From contig CAHJWK010000024.1 in NCBI GenBank assembly GCA_903642275.1, positions 1 through 49,080 of the forward strand: a DNA stretch of 49,080 nucleotides, given 5' to 3'. The DNA is from Chitinophagaceae bacterium (GTDB lineage: Bacteria; Bacteroidota; Bacteroidia; Chitinophagales; Chitinophagaceae). Positions 32,924 to 41,270 of the stretch are shown piece by piece (the stretch's first letter is position 1; each line of letters opens with the position of its first letter). Position numbers and translations under genes: made by a program. The notes under the pieces were generated by a model. It had not been told where the DNA came from. It ran no database searches and worked only from the letters and a program-made list of their open reading frames with translations.

Positions 32924-33967
32924 ATGAATGATGATGGCGAAATAAAAGAAGAAGCGGCTGAAGAATTATATGAGCGGAAATTTTTTAAGGTTGATGCAGG
33001 CCAGCAGCCATTGCGTATTGATAAATGGATACAGGTACGTATTGAAAATGCCAGCCGCAATAAAGTTCAGCAATCAATTGATGCCGGTTTTATAACCGTA
33101 AATGCTAAGCCTGTAAAAAGCAATTATAAAGTAAAAGGCGGAGATGAAATTGCTATGTTGTTATTTACTAATCCTGAATACAAAGAAGTAAAACCGGAAA
33201 ACATTTCGTTGAATATTGTGTATGAAGATGATGATGTATTAGTGCTGAATAAACCTCCAAACATGGTAGTGCATCCCGGCGTTGGAAATTTTACAGGTAC
33301 ACTTTTAAATGGTATTGCCTATCATCTTTTAAAACAAAATCCAAACATTAGCGATGAAAGTTTACCAAGATTTGGTTTGGTACATCGCATTGATAAGAAT
33401 ACGACAGGCTTGTTAGTAGCTGCTAAGACTGCTGTTGCTGCTGCACATCTTGCAAAGCAATTTTACAATCATACAGTATCAAGAAAATACATAGCACTGG
33501 TTTGGGGTAATGTTGAGAATGATGACGGCACGATTGAAGCACATGTTGGCAGGCACCAACGCTTCAGGAAAATGTTTCATGCTTATCCTGAAGGTGAGAT
33601 TGGGAAGCATGCAATAACACATTACAAAGTGCTTGAGCGATTTAATTACGTTACGCTGGTTGAATGCAGGTTGCAAACCGGCCGTACGCATCAAATCCGT
33701 GTGCACATGAAACACATCGGCCATACTTTATTTAATGATTGGGAATATGGCGGTGATAAAATTTTAAAAGGAACTGTGTATAATAAATACAAGCAATTCG
33801 TTGATAACTGTTTTGAAGTTTGTCCGCGTGTGGCATTACATGCAGCAACACTTGGTTTTGTGCATCCGGTAACAAATAAAGAAGTTTTTTTTGAAGCGCC
33901 GCTGCCGGATGATATACGTTTGTTAATTGAGAAGTGGAGAAATTATATTAGTAAAGATTACAAATGA
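32924..33967 (+). CDS. RluA-family 23S rRNA/tRNA pseudouridine synthase (RluD-like)
   Basis: Converts uridine to pseudouridine in structured RNA. An S4 domain occupies residues about 28-85 (LRIDKWIQVRIENASRNKVQQSIDAGFITVNAKPVKSNYKVKGGD). It is followed by the catalytic domain with VLVLNKPPNMVVHPG, the catalytic Asp157 in GLVHRIDKNTTGLLVAAKT, and LQTGRTHQIRVHMKHIGHTLFND. The 347-residue length and the S4 plus catalytic architecture fit RluD, which acts on helix 69, but other RluA members share it. It sits where most relatives carry rplK after nusG and converges with nusG. Confidence 0.92.
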   Translation: MNDDGEIKEEAAEELYERKFFKVDAGQQPLRIDKWIQVRIENASRNKVQQSIDAGFITVNAKPVKSNYKVKGGDEIAMLLFTNPEYKEVKPENISLNIVYEDDDVLVLNKPPNMVVHPGVGNFTGTLLNGIAYHLLKQNPNISDESLPRFGLVHRIDKNTTGLLVAAKTAVAAAHLAKQFYNHTVSRKYIALVWGNVENDDGTIEAHVGRHQRFRKMFHAYPEGEIGKHAITHYKVLERFNYVTLVECRLQTGRTHQIRVHMKHIGHTLFNDWEYGGDKILKGTVYNKYKQFVDNCFEVCPRVALHAATLGFVHPVTNKEVFFEAPLPDDIRLLIEKWRNYISKDYK

Positions 33968-33994
33968 AAAAGCCACAACTTATGTGTGGCTTTA
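33968..33994. terminator. Bidirectional terminator between the pseudouridine synthase and nusG
   Basis: Stem AAAGCCACA (33969-33977) and TGTGGCTTT (33985-33993) with a 7-base loop. On the minus strand it is followed by a T run, so it best serves nusG; on the plus strand the T run is only three bases. Confidence 0.75.
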
Positions 33995-34015
33995 ATATTA
34001 ATACGATTGTTTCAG

Positions 34016-34615
34016 TTAACTTAATTTTTCAACTTGCATATAATTTAATTCAACAGGAGTGGAGCGGCCGAATATTTTTACAATCACTTTTAATTTTTTC
34101 TTTTCATCATTTACTTCTTCAATCACACCATTAAAATCGTTAAAAGCACCATCAATAATTTTTATGGTTTCACCAATAATGAACGGTTCACTCATGGTCA
34201 TTCCACCGGCATCACTCATTTCGTCAACTTTGCCAAGCATCTTATTTACTTCTGCTTTGCGCAATGAGATAATATTGCCTTTAGAACCCTTTCCGTCCGT
34301 TAAAAAATGCATTATGTTGCTCACATTACTTATATGGTGGATCATATCATCTGAAAGCTTGCCATCAAGCACCTCAAGCATAACATAACCAGGAAAGTAA
34401 TTTTTTTCGCGCATTACTTTTTTTCCATTTTGCACTTTATACACTTTTTCCATTGGCAAAAAAACCTGCTTGATTATATCAGTATAACCACTCCTTGCAA
34501 TGTCTTTATCCAGATATTCTTTTACTTTTCTTTCTTTGCCACTAACCACACGCAACACATACCATTTAGTTTCCTGTTGCTGCACCGGCGCTTCTTCAAC
34601 TATATTTTCTTCCAT
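34016..34615 (-). CDS. nusG: Transcription antitermination/termination factor NusG
   Basis: Binds RNA polymerase and couples it to ribosomes and Rho. A 199-residue protein with a short acidic N-terminal extension, then the NGN domain (TKWYVLRVVSGKERKVKEYLD..VFLPMEKVYKVQNGKK..KNYFPGYVMLEV) and the C-terminal KOW domain (FIIGETIKIIDGAFNDFNGVIEEVNDEKKKLKVIVKIFGRSTPVELNY). It follows secE with a 9-base gap. The ribosomal-protein genes rplK-A-J-L that normally follow are absent; a terminator and a convergent gene take their place. Confidence 0.97.
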   Translation of the reverse strand: MEENIVEEAPVQQQETKWYVLRVVSGKERKVKEYLDKDIARSGYTDIIKQVFLPMEKVYKVQNGKKVMREKNYFPGYVMLEVLDGKLSDDMIHHISNVSNIMHFLTDGKGSKGNIISLRKAEVNKMLGKVDEMSDAGGMTMSEPFIIGETIKIIDGAFNDFNGVIEEVNDEKKKLKVIVKIFGRSTPVELNYMQVEKLS

Positions 34616-34624
34616 GATTTTTGT

Positions 34625-34819
34625 TTAGGTAAAAAATGAATAAATAAGTTTAAGAAGCTGATTGCTGCCTAAATCCATTACTGCAACCAGTGCCATTATT
34701 ACCAACGTAGCTGATAAAACAATTACGGTTGATTGTTGTAACTGCGCCCATGTTGGCCAGGTTACTTTTTCCATTAACTCTTTGTAAGAATCACGGAAAT
34801 AATTTGAAACTTTATTCAT
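34625..34819 (-). CDS. secE: Preprotein translocase subunit SecE
   Basis: Small essential subunit of the SecYEG channel. The 64-residue protein has an amphipathic N-terminal helix (NYFRDSYKELMEKVTWPTWAQLQQST, with the conserved KVTWPT signature) followed by one membrane span (VIVLSATLVIMALVAVMDLGS), matching the short bacteroidete form. It lies between the tRNA-Trp gene and nusG, the usual place. A TATATTTT element lies upstream. Confidence 0.95.
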   Translation of the reverse strand: MNKVSNYFRDSYKELMEKVTWPTWAQLQQSTVIVLSATLVIMALVAVMDLGSNQLLKLIYSFFT

Positions 34820-34909
34820 TCAATTTAATTTGAAGTTTGAAAATATACTAATTGAAAATAAAGCTTAATAATATGAAATCATTTAAATGCCACATTTTCA
34901 ATTATACAG

Positions 34910-34980
34910 CACGGGCACTAGGATTCGAACCCAGATCGAAGGTTTTGGAGACCTTAATTCTACCATTGAAATATGCCCGT
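34910..34980 (-). tRNA. tRNA-Trp (CCA)
   Basis: The minus strand reads ACGGGCA at the 5' end, pairing with TGCCCGT at the 3' end. The anticodon loop CTCCAAA gives CCA, and the T arm contains GGGTTCGAATCC. About 71 bases. The position between tuf and secE is usual in many bacteria. Confidence 0.94.
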
Positions 34981-35087
34981 ATAAACCCTAATCAAAAGGG
35001 ACTTTAAAGAACTTCTTAAAGAAACAAAGTACCTGTGCTTTTCAGCTCAAGTACTTTGCAAATATACTATCTGTGCTTCCATACTTT

Positions 35088-35099
35088 CCGCCGCGGCGG
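35088..35099. repeat. Perfect GC-only palindrome CCGCCGCGGCGG
   Basis: A 12-base palindrome of only G and C, about 10 bases beyond the tuf stop, in a strongly AT-rich background. Confidence 0.85.
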
Positions 35100-35109
35100 C
35101 GATGGGTGA

Positions 35110-36297
35110 TTATTTTAGAATTTCTATAACCTGACCAGCACCAACTGTACGGCCACCTTCGCGTATAGCGAACTTCAAACCTTTTTCCATTGCTATTGGC
35201 TGAATCAGCTTCACAGTTAAGCCGATATTATCACCAGGCATTACCATTTCCGTTCCTTCAGGTAAAGAAACTTCGCCGGTAACATCGGTTGTTCTGAAAT
35301 AAAATTGCGGACGGTATTTATTAAAGAATGGAGTATGACGGCCACCTTCTTCTTTGCTTAATACATACACTTCACATTTGAATTCTGTATGTGGCGTAAT
35401 GCTTTTTGGCTGACAAATAACCATACCGCGGCGTATCTGTGATTTTTCAATACCACGCAATAACAAACCTGCGTTATCACCTGCTTCACCACGATCCAAT
35501 AATTTCTTAAACATTTCAACACCTGTAACCGTTGAGTTAAGTGGCGCATCCATCAAACCTACAATTTCAACAGATTCACTTACTTTAACTACACCGCGTT
35601 CGATACGGCCTGTTGCAACAGTACCACGACCTGTAATTGAAAACACATCTTCAACACTCATTAAAAATGGCTGGTCAATCGGCCTTGGAGGTAAAGGAAT
35701 GTAAGTATCAACTGCATCCATTAGTTCTTCAACTGCTTTAACCCATTTGTCTTCACCAGCCAAAGCACCTGTTGCAGAACCTTTAATAATTGGTGTGTTG
35801 TCTCCGTCAAATCCATAAAAAGAAAGCAATTCACGAATTTCCATTTCAACAAGCTCAATCAACTCCGGATCATCAACAAGATCTATCTTATTCATAAAAA
35901 CAACTACCTTAGGTACACCAACCTGGCGCGCTAAAAGAATGTGTTCTTTTGTTTGAGGCATTGGTCCATCAGTTGCTGCAACCACTAAAATTGCACCATC
36001 CATCTGTGCAGCACCCGTAATCATGTTCTTCACATAATCAGCATGACCCGGACAATCTACGTGGGCATAATGACGATTAACAGTCGAGTATTCTACGTGT
36101 GCCGTATTAATTGTAATACCACGTTCCTTTTCTTCAGGCGCAGCATCAATTTCATCATACTTTTTTGCTTCAGCCATACCTTTCTTAGCAAGAATAGTTG
36201 TAATAGCTGCTGTTAATGTAGTTTTACCGTGGTCAATGTGACCGATGGTACCAACGTTTACGTGGGGTTTGTCCCTTTTAAAAGTCTCTTTAGACAT
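35110..36297 (-). CDS. tuf: Elongation factor Tu
   Basis: GTPase that delivers aminoacyl-tRNA to the ribosome. A 395-residue, full-length protein. The P loop is GHIDHGKTT, switch II is [27 protein letters not shown], the guanine motif is NKID, and the C-terminal domains end [11 protein letters not shown]. Upstream lie four tRNA genes in the order Thr-Tyr-Gly-Thr, and downstream trnW-secE-nusG. This is the same order as the E. coli tufB region, so tuf is probably co-transcribed with the tRNAs. Confidence 0.99.
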   Translation of the reverse strand: MSKETFKRDKPHVNVGTIGHIDHGKTTLTAAITTILAKKGMAEAKKYDEIDAAPEEKERGITINTAHVEYSTVNRHYAHVDCPGHADYVKNMITGAAQMDGAILVVAATDGPMPQTKEHILLARQVGVPKVVVFMNKIDLVDDPELIELVEMEIRELLSFYGFDGDNTPIIKGSATGALAGEDKWVKAVEELMDAVDTYIPLPPRPIDQPFLMSVEDVFSITGRGTVATGRIERGVVKVSESVEIVGLMDAPLNSTVTGVEMFKKLLDRGEAGDNAGLLLRGIEKSQIRRGMVICQPKSITPHTEFKCEVYVLSKEEGGRHTPFFNKYRPQFYFRTTDVTGEVSLPEGTEMVMPGDNIGLTVKLIQPIAMEKGLKFAIREGGRTVGAGQVIEILK

Positions 36298-36376
36298 TTT
36301 TATTTGTTTGTTGTGATTTTAAATTCAGCATCAGCTTTAGGCTTCAGCCATTATAAAAATTTTATTCTTCAATTTG

Positions 36377-36448
36377 AGCCGTTAAAGAGAATTGAACTCT
36401 TGACCTCTTCCTTACCAAGGAAGTGCTCTGCCACTGAGCTACAACGGC
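36377..36448 (-). tRNA. tRNA-Thr (GGT)
   Basis: Minus strand GCCGTTG/TAACGGC acceptor stem, anticodon loop TTGGTAA (GGT), T arm with AGTTCAATTCT. 72 bases. The closest of the four tRNAs to tuf. Confidence 0.94.
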
Positions 36449-36537
36449 TTTTTAAAAGTCATTGAGTCAGTGAAGTCATCAGGTCATAGTAACAAATTCA
36501 ATGACTATTGACATAATAACCTAATAACTTTTGAAAG

Positions 36538-36610
36538 AGCGGGAGACCAGGCTCGAACTGGCCACCTATAGCTTGGAAGGCTATCGCTCTACCAAATGAG
36601 CTACTCCCGC
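36538..36610 (-). tRNA. tRNA-Gly (TCC)
   Basis: Minus strand GCGGGAG/CTCCCGC acceptor stem, anticodon loop CTTCCAA (TCC), T arm with AGTTCGAGCCT. 73 bases. Confidence 0.95.
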
Positions 36611-36628
36611 AAACTATACAAAGAACTG

Positions 36629-36711
36629 TGGGTAGAGAAGGATTCGAACCTCCGTACTCGTGAGAGAACAGATTTACAGTCTGTCGCCTTTAGCCACTCG
36701 GCCATCTACCC
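36629..36711 (-). tRNA. tRNA-Tyr (GTA)
   Basis: Minus strand GGGTAGA/TCTACCC acceptor stem, anticodon loop CTGTAAA (GTA), and the long variable arm expected of tRNA-Tyr. About 83 bases. Confidence 0.95.
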
Positions 36712-36719
36712 AAAACCAG

Positions 36720-36792
36720 AGCCACTTGTCGGAATCGAACCAACGACCTACTGATTACAAATCAGTTGCTCTACCAGCTGAGCTAAAGTGGC
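36720..36792 (-). tRNA. tRNA-Thr (TGT)
   Basis: Minus strand GCCACTT/AAGTGGC acceptor stem, anticodon loop TTTGTAA (TGT), T arm GGTTCGATTCC. 73 bases. The first of the tRNA-tuf cluster. Confidence 0.95.
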
Positions 36793-36944
36793 ATTTTTAT
36801 ATACCAGAGAAAGCCATCCTGGTAAAACAATATATCAAAGAAAAGAAATCCCGGTTTTTTTTCGGGATGGCAAAGGTAAATGAAATCTTTGTTTGACAAA
36901 ATTTTGATAAGTCTTTTTACTATTAGTTCATTCTTATAAATTAA

Positions 36945-36966
36945 AAAGCCACATTAAAGTGGCTTA
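36945..36966 (-). terminator. Terminator after hpf
   Basis: Stem AAGCCAC/GTGGCTT with a 6-base loop. On the minus strand it is followed by five T, just beyond the hpf stop codon. Confidence 0.8.
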
Positions 36967-36970
36967 AGAT

Positions 36971-37270
36971 TTATGCTGCTAATTTTTCTTTTTTTCGCTT
37001 TATCTGGTTTATTGCTGAATCCAAAGCCATGTCAAAAGATTCTTCAAAAGATTTAGTGCACGATTTTACGAAGAAACTATAGTGCGGAACGGCGATTTTT
37101 ATTTCGGTAATCTTATCCTTAATATTATGTACAACATTATCGAGTTTTAAAAAAACATCAACCTTAATAATCCTGTCATGAAAAGTATCAAGTTTCTGAA
37201 TCTTTTTGTTTACATGCTCAATTAATTTTTCATCGGCTGTAAAGTGTACGGTTTGAATGTTCACGTTCAT
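36971..37270 (-). CDS. hpf: Ribosome hibernation-promoting factor (short HPF/RaiA family)
   Basis: Binds the 30S decoding region and stabilises idle ribosomes. The 99-residue length is the short form without the C-terminal dimerisation domain. The beta-alpha-beta-beta-beta-alpha pattern is visible: MNVNIQTVHFTADEKLIEHVNKKIQKL, then IIKVDVFLKLDN, ITEIKIAVPHYSFFVKSCTKSFEESFDMALDSAINQIKRKKEKL. It lies between a tyrosine recombinase gene and the tRNA cluster, the common bacteroidete arrangement. Confidence 0.95.
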   Translation of the reverse strand: MNVNIQTVHFTADEKLIEHVNKKIQKLDTFHDRIIKVDVFLKLDNVVHNIKDKITEIKIAVPHYSFFVKSCTKSFEESFDMALDSAINQIKRKKEKLAA

Positions 37271-37406
37271 AAATCAATCAATTTAAAATTATAAAATAAA
37301 GAACTTTGAATTAAACCATGATTGGTTTGAGCATATGAAGGTAGAAATTTAAAACCGGAATTTTAAAGGTTTAAGTTACTTTTTACAACTCATAAAAGAC
37401 AAACTT

Positions 37407-38300
37407 TTAAGCTTTGGGATGCGCTTTTTTAAAAACTTCTTTTAGCCGCTCAATACTGTTATGCGTGTAAACCTGTGTGGCTGCTAAACTGGTGTGGCCA
37501 AGCAGTTCTTTAATTGCATTAAGGTCTGCGCCGTTATTAGATAAATGCGTAGCGAAACTATGCCGTAAAATGTGCGGGCTTTTCTTTTTTATGGTTGTTA
37601 CAGCTGATAAATATTTCTTAACGATATTGTAAACCTGTTTTGCATATAAGGGTTTGCCTTTTTGGTTCAGGAATAAAATTTCGTTATTAGATGAAGCAGC
37701 TTTACTACACATATATTCTGATAATGCTTGTGACAAGTGATGGCTAAGGGGAATGATTCTTTCTTTATTGCCTTTACCAAGCACTTTAATGTTATTGTTT
37801 CCAAAATCAACATTGATTTGCTTAAGGTTTACAAGTTCACTTACCCGCATGCCGGTTTCATAAAATACTTGTAGTAATAATCTTTCTGTTTTGCCAGTGT
37901 AACTATCAGGAAATTCTACATAGTCGAATAAAGTTTTTATATTTTTTTGTTCAACATAAACGGGCAATCGTTTATTTGTTTTGGGTGAAATGATTATACT
38001 CATCGGCGTAGCTTCAGCCAAGCCTTCTTTCATTAAAAATTTAAAGAAGGATTTTAATGCAGATATTTTGCGATTAATTGTTTTAGACGTGAGTTTTTCT
38101 TCTTTCAGCTTTGCAAGCCATGTACGAATAATTGAAGAAGTCACCTCGGCAATGGTGATAGAATTATAATCAGTAATTAAAAACTCTGAGAAACTTTTTA
38201 AATCAGCCTGGTAAGAAATAAGTGTATGCTGAGAGTAACGTTTTTCAAAACGCAGATAATCAAGAAAAGATTGTAGTTGCGGATATTGTGTTTGTAACAT
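37407..38300 (-). CDS. xerC: Tyrosine recombinase, XerC/XerD type
   Basis: Site-specific recombinase that resolves chromosome dimers. A 297-residue protein with an N-terminal SAM-like core-binding domain (LQSFLDYLRFEKRYSQHTLISYQADLKSF) and the catalytic domain. All catalytic residues are seen: Arg in ETGMRVSELVNL, Lys in GKGNKER, His-x-x-Arg in HILRHSFATHL, His in LLGHTSLAATQ, and Tyr in QVYTH. The setting beside hpf and rpsU supports a housekeeping Xer rather than a phage integrase. XerC versus XerD cannot be decided from this alone. Confidence 0.9.
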   Translation of the reverse strand: MLQTQYPQLQSFLDYLRFEKRYSQHTLISYQADLKSFSEFLITDYNSITIAEVTSSIIRTWLAKLKEEKLTSKTINRKISALKSFFKFLMKEGLAEATPMSIIISPKTNKRLPVYVEQKNIKTLFDYVEFPDSYTGKTERLLLQVFYETGMRVSELVNLKQINVDFGNNNIKVLGKGNKERIIPLSHHLSQALSEYMCSKAASSNNEILFLNQKGKPLYAKQVYNIVKKYLSAVTTIKKKSPHILRHSFATHLSNNGADLNAIKELLGHTSLAATQVYTHNSIERLKEVFKKAHPKA

Positions 38301-38351
38301 AAAACAACCATAAAGTTAATACCTTATGGCTGTTTAAATATGGCTAATAAA

Positions 38352-38549
38352 TTAAAGTTCGATTTTACCGCTTACAATTTGCTGTTTATAAACCGCTTTT
38401 AAAACCTGATTACGGCGCTTAACAGAAGGTTTAGTAAAAGTCTGTCGTTCTCTTAATTGTAATAATGTTTTGCTTTTTTCAAATTTTTTCTTATACTTTT
38501 TAAGAGCCTTATCAATGTTTTCGCAATCTTTTGAATCAATAATGAGCAT
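38352..38549 (-). CDS. rpsU: 30S ribosomal protein bS21
   Basis: A 65-residue basic protein matching bS21: MLIIDSKDCENIDKALKKYKKKFEKSKTLLQLRERQTFTKPSVKRRNQVLKA. It binds near the 3' end of 16S rRNA. The ATG at 38549 is well supported: it has the family's N-terminus and an AAAAGGA sequence 9 bases upstream. A Shine-Dalgarno motif this strong stands out, because most genes here have none. Upstream in-frame codons to 38660 are antisense to glyS and not part of the gene. Its promoter TATCTTTG lies 28 bases upstream. Confidence 0.96.
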   Translation of the reverse strand: MLIIDSKDCENIDKALKKYKKKFEKSKTLLQLRERQTFTKPSVKRRNQVLKAVYKQQIVSGKIEL

Positions 38550-38558
38550 AATTAAATA

Positions 38559-38565
38559 TCCTTTT
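38559..38565 (-). promoter_or_regulatory. Shine-Dalgarno-like site of rpsU (AAAAGGA)
   Basis: AAAAGGA ends 9 bases before the rpsU ATG and can pair with the CCUUU core of the anti-Shine-Dalgarno sequence. It is exceptional among the genes in this window. Confidence 0.65.
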
Positions 38566-38577
38566 AAATTTGGGTCG

Positions 38578-38585
38578 CAAAGATA
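38578..38585 (-). promoter_or_regulatory. Promoter -7 element (TATCTTTG) of rpsU
   Basis: Exact TAnnTTTG match on the minus strand, 28 bases before the start codon. A near-consensus TATCTTTA for the divergent glyS lies at 38609-38616. Confidence 0.55.
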
Positions 38586-38622
38586 AATCAATCCATTAAT
38601 TTTCCAAATATCTTTACCGCCA

Positions 38623-40071
38623 ATGAGCTCAACGCAAGACAATCGTTTCCAGGCAATCATTGCCCATGCAAAAGAATATGGATTTGTTTTTCCTTCCAGT
38701 GAAATTTACGATGGCTTAAGCGCTGTATATGATTACGGCCCGTATGGAAGCGAATTGAAAAAAAATATTCGTGATTACTGGTGGAAAAGCATGACACAGT
38801 TGCGTGAAAATATTGTAGGCATTGATGCGGCAATATTTATGCATCCCACAACCTGGAAAGCCAGCGGGCATGTTGATAATTTCAACGACCCGATGATTGA
38901 TAATAAAGACAGCAAGAAGCGTTACCGGGTTGACCATTTGATTGAAGGATTTGCAGATAAGTTAAAAGCTGAAGGAAATGATAAGGAAGCTAATGATTTG
39001 CTTGCAGAAATGGAATCACTCTTAGAAAAAGAAGATTATGCATCATTAAAAAAATTAATTGATGACCATAAGATTGTTTGTTCTATAAGTGAGACCTGCA
39101 ACTGGACAGATATTCGGCAATTCAACTTAATGTTTTCAACACAAATAGGTTCGGTGGCGGGCGAAGCAGAAACTATTTACTTAAGACCGGAAACGGCACA
39201 GGGAATTTTTGTGAATTTTTTGAACGTTCAAAAAACTTCACGCATGAAAATACCATTTGGTATTGCACAAACAGGCAAAGCATTTAGAAACGAAATCGTT
39301 GCAAGGCAATTTATTTTCAGGATGAGAGAATTTGAACAAATGGAAATGCAATTTTTTATACGGCCGGGCACACAAAAAGAATGGTATGAATACTGGAAAG
39401 AAGAACGTATGAAATGGCATTTGAGTTTAGGTATTTCGCAGGAAAAATACCAGTTTCATAATCATACAAAGCTTGCGCATTATGCTGATGCAGCGTTAGA
39501 TATTGAGTATGAGTTTCCAATTGGTTTTAAAGAAGTAGAAGGCATCCATTCAAGAACAGATTATGATTTAACACAGCACCAGAAATACAGCAATAAAAAG
39601 CTCACTTATTTTGATACTGAAATCAACCAGCATTATATACCTTATGTAATAGAAACTTCTATTGGCCTTGATAGAATGTTCCTACTTATTTTATCACATA
39701 GCTATAATGAAGAAACAATTACTAAAGAAGATGGCACAAAAGACAGTCGTATAGTTTTAAATATTCCTGAGAAATTAGCACCTGTAAAATTAGCCGTGTT
39801 GCCATTGATAAAAAAAGATGGATTACCTGAAATTGCAAGAATATTAATTAATGAATGCAAACCACATTTTAAATGCTTTTATGAGGAAAAAGATACTATC
39901 GGTAAACGTTATAGAAGGCAGGATGCTATCGGTACACCATATTGTGTAACTATAGATCATCAAACAAAAGAAAATAACACTGTAACTATAAGGTATAGAG
40001 ATACAATGAAACAGGAAAGGATAAGTATAAGCGAGATTAACAATAAACTAAAAGCATCAGTAATACTATAA
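38623..40071 (+). CDS. glyS: Glycyl-tRNA synthetase (single-chain class II type)
   Basis: Attaches glycine to tRNA-Gly. A 482-residue, eukaryote/archaeal-like dimeric enzyme, as found in Bacteroidota, not the alpha2-beta2 GlyQS. Motifs are RGFVFPSSEIYDG-like GFVFPSSEIYDGLSAVYDYGPYG, PTTWKASGHVDNFNDP, motif 2 FGIAQTGKAFRNEIVARQFIFRMREFEQMEMQFF, motif 3 VIETSIGLDRMFL, and the C-terminal anticodon-binding domain (YEEKDTIGKRYRRQDAIGTPYCVTID). A TATCTTTA element lies six bases before the ATG. Confidence 0.97.
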   Translation: MSSTQDNRFQAIIAHAKEYGFVFPSSEIYDGLSAVYDYGPYGSELKKNIRDYWWKSMTQLRENIVGIDAAIFMHPTTWKASGHVDNFNDPMIDNKDSKKRYRVDHLIEGFADKLKAEGNDKEANDLLAEMESLLEKEDYASLKKLIDDHKIVCSISETCNWTDIRQFNLMFSTQIGSVAGEAETIYLRPETAQGIFVNFLNVQKTSRMKIPFGIAQTGKAFRNEIVARQFIFRMREFEQMEMQFFIRPGTQKEWYEYWKEERMKWHLSLGISQEKYQFHNHTKLAHYADAALDIEYEFPIGFKEVEGIHSRTDYDLTQHQKYSNKKLTYFDTEINQHYIPYVIETSIGLDRMFLLILSHSYNEETITKEDGTKDSRIVLNIPEKLAPVKLAVLPLIKKDGLPEIARILINECKPHFKCFYEEKDTIGKRYRRQDAIGTPYCVTIDHQTKENNTVTIRYRDTMKQERISISEINNKLKASVIL

Positions 40072-40171
40072 ATATCAAATATGTATATTTATGGTTGGGT
40101 AAACTTAGTGGCAACCTATCTCGTATAAATAATAATTGTTTCCGTATTCAAAATATTAATTTTTAATCTTT

Positions 40172-40453
40172 ATGACAACTACACTGCTTTTTGATATCAA
40201 TTCTAATCCGTTAATTATACCCATTTTTTTTGCGATTACAGGTTTAGTAATAGGACTTTTTTCGAAAACAATAGTTGCTAAAAAGCAACGCAAAAGAATT
40301 CTACAACTTGAAGATGAAATGCTGGCAAGCCATTCCCGCATTCTTTCTTTAGAAAAAAGAATTGCAGATTATAAGGCTGAAAAAAACAATCTGCATCAGG
40401 ATTTTGAGTTAATAACTCATAAAACAAAAGACCAAAATCTAAAAGTTTCCTAA
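40172..40453 (+). CDS. Small membrane-anchored coiled-coil protein
   Basis: A 93-residue hypothetical protein. Residues 12-30 form one hydrophobic span (PLIIPIFFAITGLVIGLF). They are followed by a basic KKQRKR stop-transfer and then a heptad-patterned helix (ILQLEDEMLASHSRILSLEKRIADYKAEKNNL), as in short anchored coiled coils or assembly factors. Function unknown. It overlaps by 4 bases the 3' end of the ferredoxin-reductase-like gene. Support is the membrane-plus-coil design and the ATG following a T-rich AT leader. Confidence 0.65.
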   Translation: MTTTLLFDINSNPLIIPIFFAITGLVIGLFSKTIVAKKQRKRILQLEDEMLASHSRILSLEKRIADYKAEKNNLHQDFELITHKTKDQNLKVS

Positions 40454-41178
40454 CCATATAGTTCCAGGCGAATGCTTTTTTTATCATAGCCTATTGCTAT
40501 AATGTTTTGTCTTGCTTCATCAATCATATCTTTCCATCCGCATAAATAAAAACTTGCGTCTGGTTTGTTGTTTGCAAGTATATTTTTATAAATGGCATGA
40601 ACATATCCATGCTTAATCGCATCATTCTCTTTGTTTTCCCTGGAATAGGTTGGTATATAATAAAAATCTTCAAGCTTACAGCTCAACTCGTTTAATTCTT
40701 CTGCATATAAGCTATCACAAAACTTGCGGCAACCAAAAATCAAATAAATATTTTTATGTTGAAGATTGTGCAGCTGGATATATTTTGTCATAGAACGAAA
40801 AGGTGCAATACCGGTTCCGGTACAGATGAAAAAAAGATCTTTGTCAATGATTGCAGGTAAAGTAAACACACCTTGGGGTCCCCGTAAAGGCACTTCTGTA
40901 CCAACTTGAACGTAATTAAATAAATAATAAGTACCTAAACCTCCTTCCAATAAAACAATAACAAGTTCAATTATATTTGTTCCGTCAGGATGTGATGCAA
41001 TGGAATAACTGCGCCAGCGCTTATTAGGTTTATCTGCAATAGGCAAATCAAGTGTTACAAATTGCCCGGGTTTAAAATTAAATACTGAAACCCCAGGAAT
41101 TTTAATCCAGAATCGCCATGTCAGGGTAGTTGTTTTTTCTATCCTGATGAACTTTCCTGTTCTCCAAGGCTCTGGCAT
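40450..41178 (-). CDS. Ferredoxin-NADP reductase-like FAD/NAD(P) oxidoreductase
   Basis: A 242-residue flavoprotein of the ferredoxin reductase family without an iron-sulphur domain. The FAD domain has FKPGQFVTLDL and RWRSYSIASHPD (the RxYS flavin motif). The NAD(P) domain has LFFICTGTGIAPFRSMTKYI, the glycine-rich nucleotide loop, LIFGCRK, and the C-terminal FYLCGWKDMIDEARQNI. It probably moves electrons between NAD(P)H and a ferredoxin, flavodoxin or other carrier. The partner is not in the window. Confidence 0.88.
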   Translation of the reverse strand: MPEPWRTGKFIRIEKTTTLTWRFWIKIPGVSVFNFKPGQFVTLDLPIADKPNKRWRSYSIASHPDGTNIIELVIVLLEGGLGTYYLFNYVQVGTEVPLRGPQGVFTLPAIIDKDLFFICTGTGIAPFRSMTKYIQLHNLQHKNIYLIFGCRKFCDSLYAEELNELSCKLEDFYYIPTYSRENKENDAIKHGYVHAIYKNILANNKPDASFYLCGWKDMIDEARQNIIAIGYDKKSIRLELYG

Positions 41179-41253
41179 AGCAAATTTTAAGTAAGATACA
41201 AATTCAAATCAGTTAATAATTACTCTTTATTTATTTTTTAGAATTAGCTATTA

Positions 41254-41261
41254 TAAATTTG
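41254..41261 (+). promoter_or_regulatory. Promoter -7 element (TAAATTTG) of mfd
   Basis: Exact TAnnTTTG match, nine bases before the mfd ATG at 41271. Confidence 0.5.
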
Positions 41262-41270
41262 CACCTGTTT

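Noticed and set aside
37407-38300. Phage or island integrase
   Set aside because: All neighbours are housekeeping genes and the order matches the normal bacteroidete xer-hpf-tRNA setting; no att-like repeat found at the tRNA genes.
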